Shown here piece after piece: positions 12,209-25,869 of a DNA stretch of 64,000 bases. The stretch's first letter is position 1. Every line of letters begins with the position of its first letter. Below the pieces are notes generated by a model, which worked only from the letters and a program-made list of their open reading frames with translations, was not told where the DNA came from and did no database searches. Both the position numbers and the translations under genes were made by a program. Source of the stretch: Lepas anatifera (lineage: Eukaryota; Arthropoda; Thecostraca; Lepadidae); NCBI GenBank assembly GCA_034440635.1, contig JAOTON010000051.1:496001-560000 (forward strand), given 5' to 3'.

Positions 12209-12565
12209 CAGTGGCGGATCTGGCCGGTAGGTTAAGGGGGGAAACCAAAGTCGAAAAGCAAAAATAACCCGGTAAAATATTTGGCCACAAGATGTTTGTT
12301 TTTGCTTCTCAAGGATCATTCACTCAAAAGCGGTTTTTGATATCAAGAGGACCTAGGTCCAATCCTTGCACTGAAGTTGACTGGTTCTGTTTGGTTGAAT
12401 TGTTCAGTTAAAGCATCAAAACCTTGCTTATAGACTTAAGGAGCAGGAGCCGGGGAAAAATGAGTAAAAGTCGACAGCTTTTGGGGGAATATGGTTCTTC
12501 ACTGAACTTTTTTTTGTTTGGGGTATCAACTGCCTTTTTCGCCCCCTCCCCTGATTCGGCCACTG
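12209..12565. mobile_element. Small hAT-type MITE nested in a larger one, TSD TATGGAAC
   Basis: It starts CAGTGGCGGATCTGGCC and ends CCTGATTCGGCCACTG. TATGGAAC occurs immediately before (12201-12208) and after (12566-12573). It is a 357-bp paralog of the element at 36533-37769: both carry AACCAAAGTC near the left end and AACCTTGCTTATA or AATCTTGCTTATA in the right half. Confidence 0.9.
12408..12411. other. Paralogous empty TTAA site
   Basis: The context ACTGGTTCTGTTTGG..TTAAAGCATCAAAACCTTGC matches ACTGGTTCTCTTTCA..TTAA[insert]TTAAAGCACCAGAATCTTGC around 36786-37629. Here the TTAA is single and uninterrupted, showing the site before insertion. Confidence 0.85.
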
Positions 12566-13721
12566 TATGGAACCTTCTTTGAGTTCTGGTGACCTCAATA
12601 TTAAATCAACCAAAAAAGTTCGCACAATGGTTATTCGTCTCGTCAAGAGCTTTCGATCGCAAGCAAAGAATACATCTGCACACCGGTTTTCCGATAACCG
12701 TGTCCTAACCGCCTCGCGTCTCATTTTCAGCCCGAGCTCCCAATGCCGTGGTGTGGGTGTTCGGCGAGTATATGATAACATCCAGGCTGTGGGTGCGACA
12801 CTGCGAGCGCACACAGTATGTGGAATGACGTGGAGGTGGTGGTGGTGAATGGGCCAATTGAAGCCCTCCTTATGTGGATCATATCCCAGTTCGTCTTCAG
12901 TCTGGAAAATAAAGGGACCAAAACAACAGTTCGCTTCTTGGCCTTCGATGTCCTCGCTGCAAACGAGGTGAACGTCCTCTGGAAACATAAAAGAATTTCT
13001 GGATGTGATGGTGATGGGAGATGGCTGAGCTGGAGAGGCTCAGGTGATTGAGCTGGAGTGGCTCAGATGGCCAAGATGATTACGGTATGATGTTCGTGTG
13101 CTATTTTCATTCGTGCAAAGATTTTGCAACTACTACGATCTGTGATAGTCATGTGTTTGATTTCTCTTAATAAATTGATCTCTCTTAATACAAGAAAAAC
13201 AACAAAGGAAACATGTTTAAGGGATGGGATCAGTGTTTTTCAGCAGGAACGAAGAGGAGTTTCATTGGGGTTTAAATAGGGATCAATGATATACTTCGAA
13301 CTTTTTGTAGACCTATTCGCCGGTTTATAATTCACCCATACTGAAGCTAAAAATCGTACTTTCCTAATTCAGGCACTAGAATGAGGCCGACTGAAGACTT
13401 TGTCTGGACCTGGTCTCTGCATTCTAAGCATGGTAATCACCTAGTTACGATAGGATGGTGACTGATTAAACACCAACTAAACCATGTTCTAAGCCTCGTT
13501 CTTGCGATAAGTTACTAGAGTAAGAAATGTGTTAGTTTTTTTGAGTAAAAAACTGGTAAATGCTTGCTAATGATGCAGACATTTAGAACACAAACTTTAG
13601 GGTTCTGCAGCCCTCGTTACGAGGTTGTAACTTAGTGAAAATTTCTCTCAGTGAAGGGCACTCTGACAGTTCGGGGAGGGCTTGAGCCCCTAGCCCACCC
13701 CTCTCCTAATATCTGCCACTG

Positions 13722-15152
13722 TCTCTAGGTGAACTTGTCAGTGAGAATTTAAAGCTTCACTGGTTGCCCACTTTTTAGTAAATGTCTGCAGTCAGACATG
13801 CTGTGCTTACAGTATGTGGTAAATGATAACGAGCGTCAATCAGAGCAGGCATTCCACAGTGTCAGATTGAATTATTGACACCCTTCAAATCGTAGCATAA
13901 ACTGATACGCACTGCAGCTGTGTTTTTTCGACGTGAGCGTGGCTATGTTGAAGAGGTCATGGTGTCGAAGTTATCTGTCTCAAACTATTTGGAAGTGAAA
14001 TTTTCTGAACTGTGGTTAAATCCTGCCGCGCACTGCAAGAGCACCAGTTTCTGAGACAGCCATTTATCAGGCCCAAGTCGTTTGCATAATCGTGGTATCG
14101 GCTTCGATAGAGGGTGCGTGACAGAAAGTGTGTCATGATGACAGTGCCACGAGTGTGCTGACAAGATATTCATCTTTTAAGGAAAGTGTGTGTGTTGTGT
14201 GCCACACGGTGGTGTAAGTTAAAAAAACTTGAAATGGCACCGTGCAGGTTGAGTGGCTTCATGAATGCATCTTTCACAATGCATTTGAATTGATTCCTAT
14301 CCTTAGTAGCACACCTGCAAACAATGCAAACGGAAAGCGGACCCGCGCCGCCTTCGCCGGTTCTGGAGGCGGAAGGTATCTCCCCCCCCACCATCTCAGG
14401 AACGAAAAGCAGACAGAGCAGAGCTATATAAAACATATAAACACCTTTGAACTCCTCTCGTTTTTCCCGATCGAGTGCTTTGTCTTATGACACTGTCAGG
14501 TCAAATCCTAAGATATATCTGACCTGACAAGATCAAGGTCAGTAGGTATAGGACACGATGAATATTATTCTGACCGCAGTGGCAAACCAAACACGATGAT
14601 GTCGAAACAAATGCTCTATCACCATTTTCCAGGAAGAAGCCTAAACCATTTTCTCCGTGAATTTCAAATGGAGAGCTCATGACCCTTACCTGACCCTGGG
14701 TCACTGATATAAATATTCATGATACGTGCTTGGTAGCCTTGTCATGTGATATAAATTTCAGAATAATAGATTAGGTTTCCTTTTACTGCTGAGCCCCTGA
14801 ACATGTATTTAGGTTAGGTTTCTTGACCTGGGCTGGTAGCCTGACCTGGCATGACCTGGAAGTAGAATTTTGCCAGAAGTTAAAAAAATTGCAGAAGGTA
14901 TGCTATTTTTGGCTATCTGTCAAAAGCTTAGAGAAGGGGAGCAGGTACACGCCCTCCGCACCGCCGGTTGTTGAGGAAGCTTTGAGTAAGAACTTGAACA
15001 AAATTGTTTTAACCAAATTTAAAGCATATAATGGATAGCGATGTTTCTTTTTCTTCTCACCACCCAAAATTCATGAGGTGCAATCATTCTCGATGAAGAT
15101 TTTGGTATTCATGCGAACCATGTGATCACACCATGGCATTGTAGTCCTGCCT
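13722..15152. other. Unassigned DNA
   Basis: No gene or element boundary recognised. It contains several isolated TGACCTGG/TGACCTTG-like motifs near 14515-14860. Confidence 0.5.
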
Positions 15153-15449
15153 CAGTTCAGCGGCCGCGGCGCCAGTGGCAGGACGCGTCCGCTGTACTGT
15201 CCTCGCCCCCACCCCGATTAGCCTTGTGCGAGAGAGTGAATGCCAGTGGGTCTGCTCGGAGTGTGTGAGTGTCTGTGGTGACGATCGGAAAGTGTACAAG
15301 TGCAAGTTTGAAAATCTACCAAGCTTTCGAATCATCTTCTGCTCTGCAATAGAACTGGAAGCCGATAAGTGTCGATATAAATTAAGTTTGCGTAATATAT
15401 TTCAAGATTACACTTCAAAGTACTAAATTGCATTTACCTCAGCTTCAAC

Positions 15450-15575
15450 ATGACTGACCGTGACATTTTGCACCATCTGGTCTTTCTTGCGACCTTGCAA
15501 ATTATTGTGCGTGTAGCTTCTCCTGCGCCAAAACCCTGGCCCAACCGCCCGAGAATGCCCCCAGGGCATGCTTAA
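15450..15575 (+). CDS. LINE leader ORF with signal-peptide-like N terminus (41 aa here)
   Basis: The ATG at 15450 opens MTDRDILHHLVFLATLQIIV, a hydrophobic run after a short charged start, then PAPKPWPNRPRMPPGHA and a stop. The antisense LINE encodes the same region as MVHRDVLRHLVLLAVLQIIV and then PWPVRPKMPPGH, continuing into a basic Arg-rich stretch. Conservation between two diverged copies suggests a real protein segment rather than untranslated leader. It may be the N terminus of ORF1 or of the endonuclease protein. The function is unknown. Confidence 0.45.
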   Translation: MTDRDILHHLVFLATLQIIVRVASPAPKPWPNRPRMPPGHA

Positions 15576-15602
15576 GACCTTGGGTCAGGGTCAAACACGG
15601 AT

Positions 15603-18538
15603 TTGGTCAGCGCCGCTCCACCCGCCCGGACAGGGCCTACGCCTGTGTGCGCACCGCAACACGTTGGCGAAGTCGGCGGCCGCCCAGCGCGCACAAGCAG
15701 GCGGCGGCGGACCCGTGGGAGCAGAGGCGGTCTCAAGTGGATCGGCCCGAACGGACCCAAGTGCGGAGAGATGCTGATTGGGCAGCTGAACATACAATCG
15801 TTGAAGCCAAAGCTGCCGGACCTCCGCTTCGATTTACGACAAGTGTATAAGTTTGATTTGTTAGCCCTTTCCAAAACATGGCTTACAAATAGCATACCAT
15901 CGCGCCTCCTACACGTTGACGGATATACTTTGTATCGGTGTGATCGTCCCAAAGCTAGCAACCTCGCTAAAGGGCATGGAGGAGTCGCCCTATTGGCACG
16001 GGATAGTCTCGACTTTGAAATAATTCCAACACCGACAACGACTGCCACAAACAGCTCTAATCTGGAAGCCATCTGGGGACTAGTGCGAAACGGAAAGCGT
16101 AAAGGGTTACTTATAGCATCGCTATATCGCCACCCAACCAGCACGACCCAGCAAATAAACGCCGATTTCGACGACCTAGAAGGCCAGCTGCAACTCATGA
16201 TGGCAGCACATCCAGGGAAGACCATTATGTTGGCCGGAGATTTGAACGCATGTCTTTTGAAGACACAAGGTAGTGAAAACTCGCCAACACAAAGGCTGCG
16301 TAACTTGGTTCGCACCTACAACCTCTACGTGTGTAACGAAAGCGTACCGACATACCGACCGGCTGCAACCCTACTTGACGTTGTCATCACTAATACACCT
16401 GCGTTGGTAGTGAAGAGTGGTGTGACTCGCTGTCATTATGGAGGACCACACGACTTTACAAGAGTGATGCTGAAATTCTGAGGTGTGAGCGTGAAGTACG
16501 GCGCCGCAACGCAATCACGCCGAATCAATCGAGTGGACATAACTGCTTTTAATTTGACCCTCTTTAACACGGACTGGAGCAGAGTCTACTCTGCAGTGGG
16601 ACCAACAGAGAAGTGGGAGGCATTTGTCACCACTTTCACACCTCTACTGGACTCAGTGGCTCCCCTGAGACGGACCCGACCGCGACCACCGCATGCTCCA
16701 CGTATCACCGATCCAACCAGGGAGCTGATGGCGAGACGGCGTGCTGCACTGGAGGAGGGGGCCACGCAACGGGCGAAAACCATCAGTCGTCAATGCCAGG
16801 CAGCAGTACGAAGAGACTGTCGCAACCAACTGCAGGAGCAGCTAGCTGATGCCAGCCCTAGCCGCACTTGGCAGATTCTTCGGCCCATAATAGGCAGCAA
16901 AAAGGCATCGTTTACGACACTGAACGTGACCCCAGACGCTATTAACGCGTATTTTGTGAATGTTGGACCTCAAACATCTGCCAGCATTACTCCACCTACA
17001 GCTCAGGTGCCTGTCAGGCTGCCACGTGTACCAGCGTGTGGGATGCGAGTACAGCCCATCACTTTTGATGATTTGTGCATAACTCTAGGTAGCATGAAAG
17101 CGTCTTCTTCTTTAGATTCGAATGGATTTAGCGTCGTGTTATTCCAGAGATTTTTCTTTGGTCTTGGAAATGTGCTACTAGATATCATTAATTCAAGTTT
17201 AACGTCAGGCACTGTACCGAACGAGTGGAAGCGAGGACTTGTGATACCCATTCCGAAGGGTGGTGATACGACCAACCCTGCCAACTGGCGACCTGTAACG
17301 ATTTTGCCCGCAATAGCCAAGATCGCAGAACGCATAGTCTACAGACAACTGAATGGCTACTTCGTGAATAACTCTCTATACTCTGAGGCACAGCATGGCT
17401 ATCGCCAGAACCATTCAACGGAGACCGCGCTAACAATAGTTACTGATAGGGTGTACAAAGCTATGGATGCAGGCTAAATCTCTATACTTTTACTGCTTGA
17501 CCTTTCAAAATGCTTTGACGTAATTGACCACGAACTGCTTTTAGCCAAATTTGAGCTCTATGGAGTAGAATAACATTGGTTCGATGACTATCTGCGTAAT
17601 CACACGCAACAGGTAAAAATTAGAACAAAAGATGGGCAAACTATTTTCTCGAAATCGCTTCCAAACACCACTGGATGTTATCAGGGTGGCTCGCTCTCAT
17701 GTTTGATTTGTTCCATCTTCGCTAACGAGATGAGTGTGTATGCAGAGGAAAGCACAATAGTCCAGTACGCGGATGACACTCAACTTTTGGTCAGTGGCCC
17801 GAAATCACACCTCTCGAATATGATTTTTAGCCTAGAGACTGAGCTGGAAAGGCTCTTGGATTGGTTCAGCCAAAACAAGTTAAAGATAAATGCCTCAAAA
17901 ACTCAAGCAATAGTATTTGGAACCCGAGCTATGCTCAGGGACATGCCTCAGGTCAGCATACAAGTAGGTAACACTCAAGTAAATGAAACACAAATTGTCA
18001 AAAATCTAGGACTGGTCATGGACAAGCACCTCACGTTCCAACCGCATATAGACCAACTTACTATGAAATGTACAGGCATACTCATGGGACTTCTCCACGC
18101 CAGCCATGTCATCCCACGCACCTTATTAAAGCAAATTGTTGACGCACTGGTATGTCAAATTCGGTACTGTATATTTACGGAACTTGCCGAACAACTTAAT
18201 AGGGTAAGGTTATAAATTTTGTGCGAACACCGAAAAAGACGACTCTAGGGCATACTTAAACCCAAATCGTTAGGTACCATCAACTCTGTTTAGCTAAAAG
18301 TGTAATGAACACGGGCGAGCCAAAAGCGATGCGACAAATGTTCCGTTTTACTGAACACCAACGAACGCGACAGAATGGTCAACTCCGCCCGCCATGGCCA
18401 CGTACTGATGCCGGAAAACGGAGATTGGCCTATGTAGTAGCGGCGCCATACAATCGGCTTGCACCTGACATACGGAATTCCACCATCACTAGTTTTAGAC
18501 ACAGTTTGACTGCACTACTAAGGAATGAAGTCTAGTCG
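15603..18538 (+). pseudogene. LINE endonuclease/reverse transcriptase, broken
   Basis: An APE-type endonuclease is readable (LIGQLNIQSLKPKLPDL, LSKTWLT, HGGVALLAR, LYRHP, AGDLNACLL, RCHYGGPHDFTR), then reverse transcriptase motifs (WRPVTILPAIAKIAERIV, DLSKCFDVIDH, YQGGSLSCL, VQYADDTQLL) and a C-terminal KRRLAYVVAAPYN block. In-frame nonsense codons interrupt it at 16479 (TGA), 17475 (TAA) and about 17571 (TAA), and a frameshift or deletion lies near 18155-18300. It corresponds in order and spacing to the intact 954-residue protein of the copy at 46165-49029. It would have made cDNA at nicked target DNA; this copy cannot. Confidence 0.9.
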
Positions 18539-18762
18539 ATTGCTGAATCATCTCTTTCACCTTTTTATCAGCATGACAGTTTAGCACTCATTATCGTTAC
18601 ATTGTACTGGTCCATTGTTTTTAATTCTTACTAGGCGCTTTTGCTATTTTACATTAACTAGACTTCCTATGTCTCGTTTTAGGTACGCTACTAGTGATAT
18701 ATTTAGGGGTTGAACGTAACTACTTTTGTGTGTGTTGGTTGATTGATTGATTGATTTGATTG

Positions 18763-21700
18763 CTTCTGGATGTGAGAGTCATCTGTTGATCCTGTGTTTA
18801 TTCTGACGTGGAAACTGAAAAGGCTCAAATGTAAGAGGAGGAATCCGAAAATATACTCTGAATACTCTGAATACCCTGTAGCAAGTTTTCATCTGCATTT
18901 CAATTCTGTTTTACGTCCTTGACCAACTTGATCGATTGCCAAGCAGAGGGTCCCTCAGCATGTTTGAGAAGCCTTCACCCGTCACTGCTTCTGTTCCTGG
19001 GTGCGTTCCATTTCCTGTTCCGTGAGCACGTGGTCCGTACATCCCAGGCTGAATAATCTTTTTAAAGTTGCGCGGCACTCTCATCTATCTTTTGACGTTA
19101 CTGGGGCACGTGTCTGAGTTTCGGGCCAACCTGAGTGCCACTGGCCCTCCAGTAGCCATCCAGCCAAGACGTTCACCGACTTTATGGACAGCTGCGCCAC
19201 TAAAGGCTCTGCCCACGTACCGTATTAACCGGCATAACGCTCCCACCAATGGGCCTGCTACAAGCCACCGCGCTCACCGTTTTAGAGGAAATTAGATCCG
19301 GATAGAGCTCTTCTGTTATGGTCAGGAAATGATGAAGCCGAGTATAGTCGCCTCTGTCGGATGCAACCTTACCTACACATGTACCCCACCCCTCTGTTTT
19401 GGGTGGACTATTTTTAGTTGTGGAGAGGTGATCGCCTAAGACATACGGGTTCACAAGGTGTGGTCCAGAAATCCAGGGAGAGAAATCACTGACTAATGAA
19501 ATTGAAAAAAATATTTTGGTCACATTTTGAACAGGTGAACGCACTTACCTACACACGGTTTGGGCATACCTTGATCTCTTCTTGTCCATAATTAGATAAT
19601 ATCGAAGTAAAGTCATAACATTAATATCTTGTATTTTAAATGCTACTTTGCCAATAAGGAGCTGTCAATGCTCGGGTGGTACGGCCAGCTGCTAGCTGTG
19701 GACGCTGGCTGTGACTACAAAACATTGATTACGAAACAAGTACTCGCTCTTCAACTATACCCTGGGCCCTAGTTTCTCGCTCAATAAACCAATTCCATTA
19801 AAGCCATGATTTATCCCACCTCCTCAATTCGTCATAAAAAGTCAGAAAGTACTAGACTTTTGGTCCCCTTTGGTCTCTGACGTCATATTTGAACAACCCA
19901 TAATCCATTTACAAACACAAAAATTTGGTTTCTCGATCAAAGGATGGTAGTGAGTCGATTTTCCATCATTGCCCTTTTGTTGCCGCACGAAGCTCTAAAG
20001 TGCATGTCATGCCTAGTCTCTGCTTGGCTACTGAGATCTTCCATTCCGGATGTTCGGGGTTGTGTGTGTGAGCGCAGCGTATTCGACAGACGGTTTAAAT
20101 CCAGTTAGGAGGTACGCTTGGCCGTGGTTATTGACAGTTGACCAGAGAAGTGTCAGTACCTTCCCGTCAGCTGTTGCACAGGGGTCTAAAAAAACACTGA
20201 TCTGCTGATGCCATCAGCGACCACCGAAAGCCCATTTCTACGGACTTCTGAGACCAATTTCTTAATTGAACAAGATAGAAAATTGGGGGAACAGTACCAC
20301 GATCGACGATAGGTACCTACAAATACAACTCCCCAAGTAAAAGTGTGGTTTTTAACCTATTTGGTAACGGCATTCCCTTTTTGGTACTGTGCAGTGTGCA
20401 CCCCAAGTACCTGACTGGTACATTCTTGCGCTGGCTGGTAGCTGCTCTTCATCCCTGTGAATATTCGTCTAGTCTCCCAAAAAGTCGCCGGTATCAGAAT
20501 AAGGCCTACCATTGGGCTATTAGAAAAATACTTGCGATGACATCACTGATACCATCTGCGGCGACTCTGAAGCCAACCGACCTTCATCAGTGCTGGACTG
20601 AGACCATCCCATGTTAACGCAATGGGCTCTAAAAAGTTCGTCAGCGCTGATGGATGGTCTCACTTGGCCTCGCTTACCGCGGAGCAGTAGATGATACTAG
20701 AATCCGTAGCTTTTCTGTGATTGGAGCATTTACTTCTCGGATGACATTCTTTAATACTGCCCTTATCGATGGCAAGACACCCAAAACACAAACAGATCGG
20801 TGGAGGAATAGTGTCGTCGAAAATCGAGATTGTTGTGTACCAAGGCCTTTTACATACATAGTTGTGTACGAGAGAGGAGGTTGGTATGTGGAAATTATTA
20901 TTAGGTAGTTAGGTGGTATTATTTTAAAGATTTCGCTGTTCTTGTTTACAGCTTATTTTTTTGCTGCAGTGGGTCAGTGGGTGATCGCGTATGTTCAGTT
21001 CAGAATGTCCGGGTGCTGGCTGAGTGAGATTGCACGTCAAATTGGTGGTGATCAGGGAAGGGAAAATGAGAAACCATTGCAAAGCGCAAAAAAGGATTCG
21101 AAGGCAGTGTAAATGTGGTTACAAAGGATGCTCATTGTCCAGTACTGATCAAAACATTTACTGGCACACCAAGCAGCAATACGATGGTCTTGCTGTGAAA
21201 AAATATACCCAGAAAGTCAGTTTGGCCCTGGTGGTCAGTGGTCCAACTGGATTGCAAGAGAAGCTGTGGACACAGGTCAAGGCTAGTAATTTAAAGTTTT
21301 TTCCATACTAATTGTGGACATAAATATGCATAGCATCTGCACACTATCCCTCACTGTTCAAAGTATGGTAGGAGGCCAATCAAGTTGTACCATTTGTAAC
21401 GCACCACTAGCCACCTACAATTTCCACTGAACTTGGAAGAAATCATTGACACTGATCCCTCATTAAAAATATAAAATATGGTATTCATATGGTATTCTTT
21501 CACTGCATTTTGCATTGTCTGCAATTTCTGTGTGGCACTTAAGTATCGGTATTGGGTCTGATGCCACGTAACTTCTCATTCTATGTAGCTAGGTAGGTAG
21601 TGGTCATTTCATTTGTATGGGTACTTTACGTGTTAATTATGGAACAGTTTGAACACACCAAAAAGCCCACATCAATAAAAAGCACAGGAAGCAGTTTATT

Positions 21701-23222
21701 CCTTCCGAAATACTCACCACCTGCACCAGTCTGGGGGTATGGGTGTTCACACTGCCAAGGTTTGCCAAAACTGCCATACTTTGTAACCTGTTCCTGGTGT
21801 GACTGTGATGGGTTCTGTTTTATCATGCTGTGGTTGTATTTTGAAATATTTAAGCATTGCTATCATTGAGTTTACTTGTGTGCTGATGTCAACTTATGTT
21901 GGATTGCTTGACTCAGAGAAAATGTCTTATATCATTTTTGCTCAAGTGAGACGGTTTTTAAATAAGTATGCTCAGAAAGGTAGGATTTGCACTGAGATCC
22001 GCAGTCGTTAACACACATTTTTAACATGTTAAGCCTCAATCTGATCTAAGATATACAATTTTCTATGTTATAGGTATTCCAAAAGCCATACATCTTATTC
22101 TCCGAATTCTACCCTTAATAAAATGAAGCAAGTGCAAAAATACTACCATAACTTTCTTGCTGAGCAACGTTTGTGTTCACACCAGCTGCTGTGTCAACTG
22201 ATTGTAGTTACAGTGAGGTTGCCAAATATTTAATCCAGCAGAATTCAAGGTCCTGGCTCCATGCTTTTGTTTTAATTTAATTTGGATGGGGTAGACTGGG
22301 CAGGTCCTAAAAAAATCGATTGGTATACAAACAATTGAAACACTTTTTGTTGCAATGTTTGTATAAAAAGAAAATAGTGAACCAGATGAAATTATATGAT
22401 ACAAAACAGGCAGGGACTGCTTTATAAGGTCAGTGAGACTGTGTGCGTTGGGATTTTAGGGTGCACTCAGTGACTAGGCCATATCTAGCGAATACCCCCC
22501 CCCCAGTGAGACCACTTTCAGCCTCTGCGGTTTCATCAGCGACCAGGTAACCACTTTTTAGACCCCTGCTGTTGCAGTCAGGCGAAACGAACCAACCCTC
22601 TCCCAGAAAATGGCTATGTTTCGCCCATAGGCGGTGGAAGTGGGGGAAAGAAGGGAGGAGGGGCATTGTAGTATGTTGCCTCCGCTTTAAGAATTGATAT
22701 TTACCTTCACCCTATGATGTTACTGGAAAGAATAGTTTGAAGAGTTCGTGGTGTCCCTCCTCCTGCTCTTAAATACTGACTCTCGGCACTGCTTGTTTCG
22801 CCACATAATGTTGAAATTAATCTGAAGACGCCAAATTCCTAGAAGCTCGAGGCTGGATACGGTGAATTATTTGACCTAAACTTATTGCTCGGTATGTTGG
22901 GTTGTCTTTCCACCCAAGTACCTGCGTGTGGTAGAGACATGGGCCATTTCTCCAGCTTTCATAGGTAATGATTCCGGGCGGGTGTTCAAACACCATTCCA
23001 GCTCTATATAGAGTCTCCTCACCGACTTTAGTGAGCGGGTTTTGCATGCAGCTGACCCAACGTTTCGACGTGACACGTTAAGTCATCCACGGGATCACCA
23101 CGCTTACCGTCTCCGTGCCTCTAGAGCAGAGAACTCCTGCCTGCCCGGATGGACGTTATTGCCATTGGACCCAATTTAATATGAAATATGGCTGGACGCT
23201 CGTTGTTCTGGGCTTTCTTCCT
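18763..23222. other. Unassigned DNA, 4.5 kb
   Basis: No gene recognised. Short open stretches (for example 21024-21311 and 21600-21869, plus) have no family resemblance, splice context or repeat partners in the window. A G/C-run block near 22490-22660 (ten Cs, then GGCGGTGGAAGTGGGGG) has the look of DNA-element termini but no matching pair of ends. Confidence 0.45.
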
Positions 23223-23453
<231 letters not shown>

Positions 23454-23632
23454 GCTTTGCACATAAGTTCTGTTTTGATCTGCATGGCGTGATGCTCCTA
23501 AGCGGAACCCCTGCCACGGAGTTACCAGAATAAATTCCGTGCTAATTGTCTGTCAGCTCACTAATCTAATACCTACCTCTTGACATGCAGTCATGACAAC
23601 GTTCTATAGATTGCATGGTGCGTACTAAAATC

Positions 23633-25861
23633 CAGTGCCCCAAAATAGGTTTTGAGCTAGGGTGTCGAGTGGAAAATTCAGCTCGGAATATATGGTGAGT
23701 GAGTGGAAAATTCCCCTCAAAATGTATGGTGGAGTAAAAATTTTCCAATTTGGGTATTCAGGTGGTAAACTCCCAGAGCCCTTGTTTGAACTAAGGGATG
23801 GATATTTTGTTTAAATTTCTCAAAGTAAATATTTGTAAATCGTCGCCAAGCAGCATTGTTTGATCATTACCATGTGAAAAATTTGGGTTAAACAGGTAAA
23901 TACCAACTGAAACCCCACGATGCAGTATCCAATTATTTTTTAAGGCATTGGTGAGTTGTCACGAAAAAACTTTTTTTGGGGGCCTCTGAGACCAACCTTC
24001 GGGGGAAAGAACTCTGGGAGCCACCAAGACTAACATTTGTGGGATGAAGACCAACTCTTGGGGGCTTCCCTAGACCAACTCTTGTGCCCCTCCTCTCCTC
24101 TCCCATATGACCAGCTCTAAAAAAGCCTCTGAGACGAAATATCGGGGCCCCTTTAGACCAACTCTGCAGAGGAGGTCTCCGAGACCGGCAGGTGGTGAAA
24201 AATAAAGAAGGGATTTTTCATGCAATACCTAGTGCCTAAATTTATTATCTAAGCATACACTGTATAGTTTTTCTGTCCGGGACAACGCCCCTCCTATACC
24301 TATAGTTATCAGAATTTCGGAGGCCACTCCTGACCTCAATCACGGCACCTCGCATACACCCATGCTAGGGCCCAGTAGAGCCTTGGCTTACACTAAAGTA
24401 ACCCAGACGAAACTGCAAACTTGCTGTCGTGGCAATAAACTCTTCTAGGCTCTTGCTTAAAGTTTCTTTTCTTTACTTGTCAATTCCCCTGCTCCTCTTC
24501 ACATATATTCCCACCTTCATATGAATATGCTGCTTTGTATGAATCTAATCGAAGCTACAGCCTTATTTCTGTTTTGTTTCTTCCTTCCGTCTACATCAGC
24601 CTGGCGCGGCGGGTTGCGACCGTTGCGACAGCGTCAGAGCGACTACTACTTTAAATTCCTGATCGCTTACTGCCTGCCGGTCGCCTGAGCTACATAATTT
24701 GCATTTTAAAAATTTCCCTAAATTAATTTTCTGAATCCTTATAGGCTAGAAAATTTTACAGATAAAATCACACAAAGAGGAAGACAGAATGTTTTGTCAA
24801 TAATGAATATGCCACCTGCCTTTCAAAAGCCTAAAGATGCCACTTTTATTTACTAGATGTAATGACGGCGTTTTGGTAAGTCCACGCCGTAGACCAGTCA
24901 TACAAAAAAGTGCCGATGTTTGAAGCGTAACTGGATGCATTCTTGTTGTCAGAAAAATTCATTTAATGAAAATTTAGAGTTTCAATATATTCAAATACCG
25001 AACCATTTCAGTTCAACTAAAATATCAGCGTTTTTATGCCTAGGGTGTCGTAGGGTGTCGTGAGTAGATTTGGGTGTCACACGGCGTGGACGCAGCGATG
25101 AAGGGCTGATACGGATAAAAATGATTTTCTTCGCAATAAATGATCAATTTTCTACGATACAATGTCAAAAAAATATGCTGCTTAGCATACAAATTTCAAG
25201 ATAATTGCTTCTAACAAAAATATGACCAAAAATGGTTTTTCACTATTCTCGGTACCAGAAATACAAACACAACTTTTCAAGGACGTAAGCCTAGAAATCA
25301 TGTGCACAGATAAACTACTTTCCAGAAATGTATCTCTCAAAGCGGTCAGTTCATTTCTTTGGGAACACAAGGCTAGGGTGTCTAATTTTCCACTCCCGAA
25401 TTTTGTGAGTGGTGGAATTTAGTGGCGGTGTTCACCCACTGGAACTTTCTCCGGGGGGTGGGGCACTGAGCGTCTTGCCTGCTCCAGAATTTCGATCATG
25501 TTGTTCCACTCAAATCGGTGGAGATAAGGATGCCAGGTATAATTGGCCAGAAAAATAAAAATCGCCAGTTTTTCTTTCAGAAAAGCGAAAGAAGCGCATA
25601 AGAGCCGTGTTAATTTGGCAATTTTCTATTCGATTCTGCTGCTCTCTTTTTCCAGTGGACGTTAGTAGAGGAGGCAATTGAACTGGCCCTTGTAGTAAGT
25701 ATTGTTGAGTATTGTTAACTTTGTGAGTGAATTGTGTCTTTGGTAACTAGAACCATAATTGAAAAGTGAGTGGAGAATTCAGAAAAAATATAAAAATGAG
25801 TGGAAAATTCTGCTTGACTGGGTGTCGCTCTACACCCAGCACCCCAGGTTTTGGGACACTG
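23633..25861. mobile_element. hAT-type non-autonomous element, 8-bp TSD CTAAAATC
   Basis: The left end is CAGTGCCCCAAAATAGG and the right end CCAGGTTTTGGGACACTG. CTAAAATC flanks both sides (23625-23632 and 25862-25869). The subterminal regions share GGGTGTCG and GAGTGGAAAATTC motifs in inverted orientation, repeated several times near each end. No transposase; about 2.2 kb. Confidence 0.9.
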
Positions 25862-25869
25862 CTAAAATC

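Larger units (their letters stand above)
11396..13721. mobile_element. hAT-type non-autonomous element, 8-bp TSD TCTCTAGG
   Basis: The left end CAGTGGCAGATCCAGG and right end CCTAATATCTGCCACTG form short terminal inverted repeats. The flanks TCTCTAGG (11388-11395) and TCTCTAGG (13722-13729) are an exact 8-bp target duplication, the hAT hallmark. No transposase is seen. A second hAT-type element lies inside at 12209-12565. A minus-strand open stretch at 12428-12988 crosses the border of that inner element and is therefore not a gene. Confidence 0.85.
15153..18762 (+). mobile_element. CR1-group LINE, decayed near-full-length copy
   Basis: The 5-prime end, CAGTTCAGCGGCCGCGGCGCC, matches the 5-prime end of the antisense copy at 46008-49599. 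It continues through a leader ORF, endonuclease, reverse transcriptase and C-terminal region to a (GATT)n tail at about 18739-18762. The other copy instead has a (GACTCT)n tail, so the two belong to related but distinct subfamilies. Both are about 3.6 kb. Confidence 0.85.

Noticed and set aside
12428..12988. 186-codon minus-strand ORF
   Set aside because: Crosses the boundary of the nested hAT element at 12565 and has no conserved motif, so it is a chance chimera.
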